Source of the DNA: DAOTWP01 sp034435675
GTDB lineage: Bacteria > Chloroflexota > Anaerolineae > Aggregatilineales > Phototrophicaceae
Direction: 5' to 3'
DNA: 64,000 nucleotides
Assembly (NCBI GenBank): GCA_034435675.1
Contig: DAOTWP010000035.1
Location: 5,792 to 69,791, forward strand
Each line of letters begins with the position of its first letter. The stretch's first letter is position 1. This document shows, one piece after another, positions 58,957 through 64,000 of the stretch. Under the pieces are notes generated by a model. The model worked only from the letters and a program-made list of their open reading frames with translations, searched no databases and was not told the DNA's origin. A program made the translations under genes and the position numbers.

Positions 58957-60174
58957 TTAGCGCTTGTGATGCATGATCTCAAAAATAATGCGCTGAAAGG
59001 CACGCTGCGGATTCTGCGGGTCGTACTGCACAGCGCGCGGTTTTGCCAGTTCGGCGGGCATTGCTGGCACCGGCGCATAAACCAGCGGCACAATCGGTTT
59101 GCGCTGGGTGAAGAACTGTCGGTAATAAGGGATTACGAAGCGGGATTCCAGCGACTCCGGCGATACAACCACCACGAGCAGAAAGCCCTCTTTTTGTGCC
59201 TGCTGGCTGTCCTGATCCCACTGGTCGCTCCCGCGTGTCAGGTGTTGGTCTGCCCACACGTTCAGCCCTGCCCCGCGCAGTGTGCGTACCAGCGGCGCGA
59301 CCACGGTCTCCCAGTGTTGGCGTGCGTAAGCGACAATGATATAGCCCTTGAGGTCGCCGGGTTTCAGCACGGGACCAACTGTCGGAAACTCATCGGATTT
59401 GCGGGCAGGGCCAAGGGTTTTCACGGCATCGGTGGTCAGCTTGTTGGTTTTGGGTAGATCTGCCAGTTTGGGCGGTGGTGTCAGCCGTTTTTCGATGTCC
59501 TTGGGCAGGTCGGTATCCCATGTAAAGACCATATGAACCATCATGCCAATTTCAATTACATCGTTGTTTTGCAGCGTGATGACATCGCCTTTTGTCACCG
59601 CCTTGCTGTTGACGTAGGTGCCGTTGGTCGAGCCGAGATCCTCCAGCATATAGGTGTTGCCCGCGCGCCGCAGTCGCATATGCGAACGGCTGACTTCTGG
59701 TTCCTGAATGACAATACCGCTGCCCAGATCGCGCCCGACGATGATTTCGTTGTCGCTGAGGGTATAGACGACTCGTTGGTTCAGATTGCTGGTCATCAGC
59801 ACCAGTGATGGGTTCACGGTCAGATGCGTGGCTTGCGCCAGTTCCTCGCGGGAGATCGGCTTCAGCACGGACGCGCTGTTAGGATCATGTTCATAAAAGA
59901 ATGTGATCTGTTCACCCAGTTCAATGATACAGTCTGCTTGAAGCGCCCATTTGCCAATAACACGCTGTCCATTGACAAATGTGCCCGTATTGGTCCCCAA
60001 ATCGTGGAGTTCGTATTCGCCCATAAAGCGTTCTAAACGGCAGTGTTCGCGCCCAACTTCATTGTCATTGATGACAATGTCATTCTTGGCACCACGACCG
60101 ATTTTGACCACCTCTGCTGAAAGTTCAAATATCGCACCGGGTTCTGGACCACGGCGCATCACCAACCGGGACAT
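58957..60174 (-). CDS. FHA-FHA-TIR domain protein
   Basis: Cytoplasmic signalling protein of 405 residues. FHA1 (~5-95): VKIGRGAKNDIVI, VGREHCRL, HDLGTNTGTFVN. FHA2 (~120-220): IIVGRDLGSGIVI, VSRSHMRL, EDLGSTNGTYVN. A linker (~225-275) is followed by a TIR domain (~275-405): GYIIVAYARQHWE, LNVWADQHLTRG, VVVVSPESLESRFV, PIVPLVY. The position of the usual catalytic Glu (S-x-W-x3-E) reads S-R-F-V-I-P-Y, so NAD cleavage is doubtful. The start at 60174 is an ATG; an in-frame start at 60240 is possible. Other FHA genes lie 2.3 kb away. Confidence 0.88.
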   Translation of the reverse strand: MSRLVMRRGPEPGAIFELSAEVVKIGRGAKNDIVINDNEVGREHCRLERFMGEYELHDLGTNTGTFVNGQRVIGKWALQADCIIELGEQITFFYEHDPNSASVLKPISREELAQATHLTVNPSLVLMTSNLNQRVVYTLSDNEIIVGRDLGSGIVIQEPEVSRSHMRLRRAGNTYMLEDLGSTNGTYVNSKAVTKGDVITLQNNDVIEIGMMVHMVFTWDTDLPKDIEKRLTPPPKLADLPKTNKLTTDAVKTLGPARKSDEFPTVGPVLKPGDLKGYIIVAYARQHWETVVAPLVRTLRGAGLNVWADQHLTRGSDQWDQDSQQAQKEGFLLVVVVSPESLESRFVIPYYRQFFTQRKPIVPLVYAPVPAMPAELAKPRAVQYDPQNPQRAFQRIIFEIMHHKR

Positions 60175-60358
60175 AACACGACACCCATTCCCATGCACTT
60201 CAGGTTGATTAACTTTGGCGCATTTTAACAGAACGCGCAACCTGCCGAAAGCGATTGCGCTTTTGCAGCATGAAGATGCACCCGTTTTGCAGCCTACGGC
60301 AGTCGCTGTGTGGGAACCGCAGCGGCGCGTCGGTCGTCATTTATGCAGGCGCTGGTGG

Positions 60359-60387
60359 TTGCGTCTGCGCATGCGCCAAACTATAGT
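60359..60387 (+). promoter_or_regulatory. Sigma-70-like promoter for the serpin gene
   Basis: TTGCGT (60359-60364), exactly 17 bases, TATAGT (60382-60387), 40 bp before the ATG at 60428. The spacer is divergent with the FHA-TIR gene. Confidence 0.65.
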
Positions 60388-60427
60388 CTACCGGACGATT
60401 AACCTTTAGTCCCGAAAGGATGTCGCG

Positions 60428-61681
60428 ATGTTCCGCAAACAAATTTCTGTTTGTCTTCTGACCTTCATGCTGCTGCTCGCGGTGAGCGCGGGCGCACAGT
60501 CAGAAAGTGATAATGTCTCGGCACTGGTGAACGGCAACAATAACTTCGCGTTTGACCTGTACCAGCAAATTCGCGCAGATGCAGAAGGCAATTTGCTCTA
60601 TTCGCCTTATAGCGTTTCGCAGGCACTTGCTATGACTTATCTGGGGGCACGCGGCAGCACTGAAGCGCAAATGGCGGATGTGCTGTATTTTGCGCTGCCT
60701 CAGTCAGTGCTGCACCCAACCTTTGGGCTGCTCAACGCGGGCATGCTTGAGCGCGCCAATGCCGAACCTGATGAGAATTACGGCACGCCAGGCTACCAGC
60801 TCAATATTGCTAATGCGCTGTGGGGTGAGCAGACTTATCCCTTCCGCGCTGACTATATCAGCGCCAGTGCCGACAATTATGGCGCCGGGCTGCGGCTGGT
60901 GGACTTTATTGGCAATCCTGAAGGCGCGCGCGCCGAGGTGAACGACTGGGCTGCCGAACAGACAAATGACCGTATTCAGAACATTTTGCCAGAAGGCATC
61001 ATCTCGCCGCAGACACGGTTGGTGTTGGCAAATGCCGTGTATTTCAACAACGCATGGGCTACGCAGTTCAACGAGGACAGCACACAGGATGCGCCGTTCT
61101 TCCTGCTGGACAACAGCACGGTGCCGGTGGCAATGATGCAGCAGGCAGATCGTTTTCGTTATACCAGCGGCGACGGCTATCAGGCAGTCGAACTACCTTA
61201 CTATGGCGATATGTCCATGGTGATCCTGCTGCCGGAACAAGCGGCATTCGTGGATTTTGAAGCCGGGCTGGATGCCGCGGGCTTTGATGCCATCATCAAC
61301 AACCTGCGCTATGCGGAACTGCGCTTGTTTGTGCCGCGTTTCGAGTTCGAGTCTTCGCTGGATCTGTCGCAGACGCTGATCAACATGGGCATGACCGCTG
61401 CCTTTGATCCTGCTGCCGCCGATTTCAGCGGCATGGCGGATATACCTACAGGCGAAAACCTGTTCCTCAGTGCCGCGCTGCATAAGGCGTTTATTCGCGT
61501 GGACGAATTCGGCACAGAAGCCGCCGCTGTGACGGTGATCATTGCCGGGGAGACCAGCGCCATGCCCGATCCACAGGAACCCATCGAGTTTCGCGCGGAT
61601 CGTCCGTTCATTTTCGCCATCCGCGATACGCAGTCCGGCAGTGTGCTGTTCCTCGGTCGGGTGCTGAATCCCGCCGAGTAA
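60428..61681 (+). CDS. Secreted serpin (serine protease inhibitor)
   Basis: Suicide inhibitor of extracellular proteases. A signal peptide (LLTFMLLLAVSAGAQ) is followed by a full serpin fold: NLLYSPYSVSQALAMTYLGA, VLANAVYFNNAWATQF, ELPYYGDMSMVILLP, and the end DRPFIFAIRDTQSGSVLFLGRV. The reactive loop (~residues 355-385) keeps the Ala-rich hinge EFGTEAAAVT needed for inhibition; the cleaved bond is likely near TSAMPD, so specificity is not obvious (an Ala/Met P1 is possible). AAAGGA eight bases before the ATG supports the start. The length of 417 residues is normal. Confidence 0.95.
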   Translation: MFRKQISVCLLTFMLLLAVSAGAQSESDNVSALVNGNNNFAFDLYQQIRADAEGNLLYSPYSVSQALAMTYLGARGSTEAQMADVLYFALPQSVLHPTFGLLNAGMLERANAEPDENYGTPGYQLNIANALWGEQTYPFRADYISASADNYGAGLRLVDFIGNPEGARAEVNDWAAEQTNDRIQNILPEGIISPQTRLVLANAVYFNNAWATQFNEDSTQDAPFFLLDNSTVPVAMMQQADRFRYTSGDGYQAVELPYYGDMSMVILLPEQAAFVDFEAGLDAAGFDAIINNLRYAELRLFVPRFEFESSLDLSQTLINMGMTAAFDPAAADFSGMADIPTGENLFLSAALHKAFIRVDEFGTEAAAVTVIIAGETSAMPDPQEPIEFRADRPFIFAIRDTQSGSVLFLGRVLNPAE

Positions 61682-61890
61682 ATATCCCCGCCAGCAAGCG
61701 TGGGCAAGGGTTGCGCAGGCAGGGAAACGGCAGGTATCGTGTTCCCTGTCTTTCTTTGCTGTATGCGGCAATTATTAGAAAATGCCTACAAAATCTGGCG
61801 GAAAGGTAAATTTTCGGTTTACACGGTTGCTTGCAATTGCGTTTCGTAGAATAATAGCAAGTACAATGTAAGCCACCAATGTAGAGAAGA

Positions 61891-62277
61891 ATGACCATGC
61901 TCACCACATGGGAAAACCGCGAAAAAACCATTTTGCGCTGGGATTTTTTTCCGGCGTGGACATGGCAGACGTTTGTCGAAGCGAAACTCGATATTGACCG
62001 CATGGCAGCCAGTGTTCCGCACGCGGTAAATTTGCTGCTCAACCTGACTGGCGCGCCGGTGCAGCAAGTCAGCCGGCTGCCTGCTTTTGAAACCCTGCCG
62101 CCGACCACCCCAACAAACATTGGGCAGATTGTTATCGTGGGTTACAATGATCCGGATCGAGCGCTGTTATATGCCTTAAGCCGGCTGTATGATATCCACA
62201 CCAGACCCTTACAACTCTACGATCGTCTCGACGCTGCTTATCACGCATTGCAGGCAGTTCTGGCACGCGCCCAATAG
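61891..62277 (+). CDS. Small soluble protein of unknown function
   Basis: No confident family. The 128-residue product has an alternating pattern (ILRWDFFPAWTWQTFVEAK; IGQIVIVGYNDPDRALLYAL) that recalls STAS-like or small signalling folds without a defining motif. It is Trp-rich at the N-terminus. ATGs at 61891 and 61897 are both usable. The 208-bp upstream gap shows no strong promoter. Codon use matches neighbours. Confidence 0.6.
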   Translation: MTMLTTWENREKTILRWDFFPAWTWQTFVEAKLDIDRMAASVPHAVNLLLNLTGAPVQQVSRLPAFETLPPTTPTNIGQIVIVGYNDPDRALLYALSRLYDIHTRPLQLYDRLDAAYHALQAVLARAQ

Positions 62278-62396
62278 CTGTATCGCAAGCCGCATAAGGC
62301 AGCAGCACACCGGCTGCACAGTGAGTCACTGTGTGGGCATTTTGCTGTGCTGTGACACCGACACGCCGCTTTGCAGGCGTGGGTGAGGAGGGTAAT

Positions 62397-63449
62397 ATGC
62401 TGACCGTTCATGACCTCGAAACCCCTTCCGTACTGATTGATCTCGAAATTGTGGAAAACAATATCAGCCGGATGCAGGCGCACTGCAACGCGCTCGGCGT
62501 CGTGTTTCGTCCGCATATCAAAACACACAAGAGCACCGCGCTCGCCCGTATGCAGCGCGATGCCGGGGCGATTGGCATTGCCTGCCAGAAGGTCAGCGAG
62601 GCAGAGGTGTTTGCCCGCGCGGGGTTTAACGACATCCAGATTCCCTACAACGTGATTGGCGAGAAAAAAACCGGGCGGCTGGCTGACCTCGCCCTATACA
62701 ACAAAATCACCGTGTCTGCCGATCATCCTGATGTGCTCGATGGGCTGGCGGCGGCGGCACGTGACCGCGAGATTTCGTTCCGTGTACTGGTTGACCTGGC
62801 AACCGATCTGCGACGCACCGGCGCGCCTGCTGCTGCTGTGGTTGATCTTGCTAAGCGGATAGAAGATGACGCTAACCTGCATTTTGCCGGACTGCTGGTT
62901 TACCCCAGCAATTCCAATATGCGCCCAACGGTGCAGGTGGCGCTGGAAATGCTGCACGCTGCCGGCATTGGGGTGGATGTTGTCAGTGGTGGGGGCACTG
63001 CTGCGGCATGGCGCGCCAGTGAACTGCCCGAACTGACCGAACTGCGGGTCGGCACGTATATCTTCAATGACTGGACGCATGTACTTAACGGCAGTGCCAC
63101 ACTCCAGGACTGCGCCATGCGGATTGCCGCCACAGTAGTCAGCCGCCCGGAAAGCCAGCGCGCCATTCTTGATGCAGGCAGCAAGACATTATCCTCGGAC
63201 CGCATCAATGAGCAGTTTGGGTATATCCTCGAATACCCTGAAGCCCGCATCTACAACCTCAATGAAGAGCATGCCTTCGTTGACCTGAGCGCCTGTGACC
63301 AGAAACCCCGCATTGGCGAACGAGTCCACATCATCCCCGTGCATACCTGTGTTGTCAGTAATCTGCATGACCGGCTCTACGCAGTACGCGGCGAAAGCGA
63401 TCTGGTGGAGCTGATTCTGCCGGTATCGGCACGTGGGATGGTCTGGTAA
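62397..63449 (+). CDS. PLP-dependent D-threonine aldolase/alanine-racemase-fold enzyme
   Basis: Fold type III PLP enzyme that likely splits or dehydrates D-3-hydroxy amino acids. The N-terminus DLETPSVLIDLEIVENNI and the Schiff-base Lys42 in RPHIKTHK are diagnostic, as is the phosphate-binding VVSGGGTAA. The C-terminal metal-binding segment VPVHTCVVSNL-type (here PVHTCVVSNLHD) is typical of D-threonine aldolase. The ATG at 62397 follows GAGGAGGG by about six bases; the in-frame start at 62331 is disfavoured. The length of 350 residues fits. Actual substrate preference is unknown. Confidence 0.9.
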   Translation: MLTVHDLETPSVLIDLEIVENNISRMQAHCNALGVVFRPHIKTHKSTALARMQRDAGAIGIACQKVSEAEVFARAGFNDIQIPYNVIGEKKTGRLADLALYNKITVSADHPDVLDGLAAAARDREISFRVLVDLATDLRRTGAPAAAVVDLAKRIEDDANLHFAGLLVYPSNSNMRPTVQVALEMLHAAGIGVDVVSGGGTAAAWRASELPELTELRVGTYIFNDWTHVLNGSATLQDCAMRIAATVVSRPESQRAILDAGSKTLSSDRINEQFGYILEYPEARIYNLNEEHAFVDLSACDQKPRIGERVHIIPVHTCVVSNLHDRLYAVRGESDLVELILPVSARGMVW

Positions 63450-63563
63450 CAGCCTATTCCGCTTTCGGCGGCTTCGTCGAATTTGTGAATTTATTCGCAT
63501 CAATCTTGGGGTAATTTGTCTGATGCGCACTGTGGAGAATGTGTTTACAGTGTGAAGGTAATT

Positions 63564-63593
63564 TTGGCAGCTTCGCATGAAGTTTGCTATAGT
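63564..63593 (+). promoter_or_regulatory. Sigma-70-like promoter for the solute-binding protein
   Basis: TTGGCA (63564-63569), an 18-base spacer and TATAGT (63588-63593). The ATG follows at 63635. Confidence 0.6.
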
Positions 63594-63634
63594 TTGGCGC
63601 GTCTCTCTTAAAGAAACAACTGAGGAGGAAATCT

Positions 63635-64000
63635 ATGCAGCGTAAAAGCCTGTTAATTATGGTATTGCTGATGCTGGCGCTTTCCGTGCTGGCTGCGTGC
63701 GGCGGTGGTGCCACAGCAACCCCGGCGCCCACACTGGAACCCCAGGCTGCTGCCAGCCCGGAACCCACCGAGGAAATGACAGCTGAAGCGGAGATGACTG
63801 AGGCGGCAATGGAAGCCACCGAAGAAATGACGCCTGAAGCGGAGATGACCGAGGCGGCAATGGAAGCCACCGAGGAAATGGTTGCCGGTGCGCTGCCTGA
63901 TCTGGATGGGCGGACGGTGACGGTGGCGGTGGAGAATGCCTACCCGCCGTTCAACTACATTGACCAGCTCAGCGGCGAGCCAGTGGGCTGGGACTATGAT
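63635..64000 (+). CDS. Family 3 solute-binding lipoprotein (amino-acid ABC type), cut by window edge
   Basis: Only the first 122 residues are in the window. A lipoprotein signal (LLMLALSVLAAC, lipobox LAAC) is followed by a Thr/Pro linker with a repeated 17-residue acidic unit, and then the start of a periplasmic-type binding domain (RTVTVAVENAYPPFNYID), typical of polar amino-acid binding proteins. GAGGAGG six bases before the ATG gives a firm start. It probably heads an ABC importer that continues to the right. Confidence 0.87.
   Translation, partial: MQRKSLLIMVLLMLALSVLAACGGGATATPAPTLEPQAAASPEPTEEMTAEAEMTEAAMEATEEMTPEAEMTEAAMEATEEMVAGALPDLDGRTVTVAVENAYPPFNYIDQLSGEPVGWDYD
63767..63880 (+). 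repeat. Tandem 51-bp coding repeats in the lipoprotein linker
   Basis: Two full units (63767-63817, 63818-63868) and a short third (63869-63880) encode TEEMTxEAEMTEAAMEA-type units. They extend the acidic tether between lipid anchor and binding domain. Confidence 0.8.

Noticed and set aside
58957..60174. Thoeris-type defence system based on the TIR gene
   Set aside because: No ThsA-like SIR2/SLOG gene or other known Thoeris partner is present, and the TIR catalytic Glu seems absent.
1..64000. tRNA, rRNA, CRISPR arrays, insertion sequences or prophage
   Set aside because: No T-loop/acceptor pairs, rRNA blocks, regularly spaced direct repeats, transposase, integrase or phage structural genes were seen on either strand. 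A computational scan would be needed to exclude a single tRNA with certainty.

Overview
The window looks like chromosomal DNA of a free-living, GC-rich bacterium, most likely a member of the Chloroflexota (Anaerolineae-like). This rests on gene content and is an inference: a Hanks-type Ser/Thr kinase and several FHA proteins, roadblock and small-GTPase-like proteins, HEAT-repeat proteins with polytopic membrane tails, a secreted serpin, an octaheme cytochrome, Thr/Pro-rich linkers after lipoprotein signals, and many genes for glycan and lipid handling. I found no rRNA, tRNA, CRISPR array, transposase or prophage genes. Most genes are in short strand-consistent runs separated by small palindromes.

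1-7.5 kb (minus strand): a membrane Ser/Thr kinase (cut by the left edge), a degenerate receiver plus roadblock protein, a four-helix membrane protein, a CtpE-like P-type ATPase and a GT4 glycosyltransferase. 7.6-13.8 kb (plus): a methyltransferase, a GT39-like membrane glycosyltransferase, a ParB-fold protein, a PHP-domain protein, an RmlD-like reductase and a TolB-like propeller. 14-19 kb (minus): a sugar-nucleotide epimerase, three tandem paralogues built on a HEAT-like module (two with a Yip1-like membrane domain), and ThpR. 19-36.8 kb: a PBP1C-like peptidoglycan synthase, a PAS histidine kinase, a secreted repeat protein, FAH and LUD enzymes, a degenerate receiver, an FAD oxidoreductase, an M28 peptidase, an SDR, an alpha/beta hydrolase, a DJ-1/PfpI protein and a mosaic protein (inactive M23-like, SH3b, glycoside hydrolase). 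37-41 kb: dnaN, an SGNH hydrolase, a YitT protein and a double thioredoxin.

41.5-45.4 kb is a redox locus: a polytopic membrane protein, an octaheme HAO-like cytochrome c split by a one-base frameshift, and a lipoprotein mono-heme cytochrome c. A perfect FNR-type box precedes this unit, and a CRP/FNR-family regulator is divergently encoded. 45.5-55.5 kb: a deazaflavin-type reductase, a degenerate small GTPase, SbcD, a GNAT acetyltransferase, a KAS III-like thiolase coupled to an ICMT-like methyltransferase, a secreted phospholipase-D-like protein, and a PyrK/PyrD-like pair that lacks signature active-site residues.

55.6-60.2 kb is a signalling cluster: two small FHA proteins, a candidate structured non-coding RNA with its own terminator on the minus strand, an AT-rich island with two orphan genes, and an FHA-FHA-TIR protein whose TIR domain seems to lack the usual catalytic Glu. 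60.4-64 kb: a secreted serpin, a small orphan, a D-threonine-aldolase-like PLP enzyme and the start of an ABC solute-binding lipoprotein. The most unusual items are the FHA/TIR cluster with its ncRNA candidate, the octaheme cytochrome operon, a duplicated ~105-bp element placed just upstream of two unrelated genes, and two families of short intergenic palindromes.
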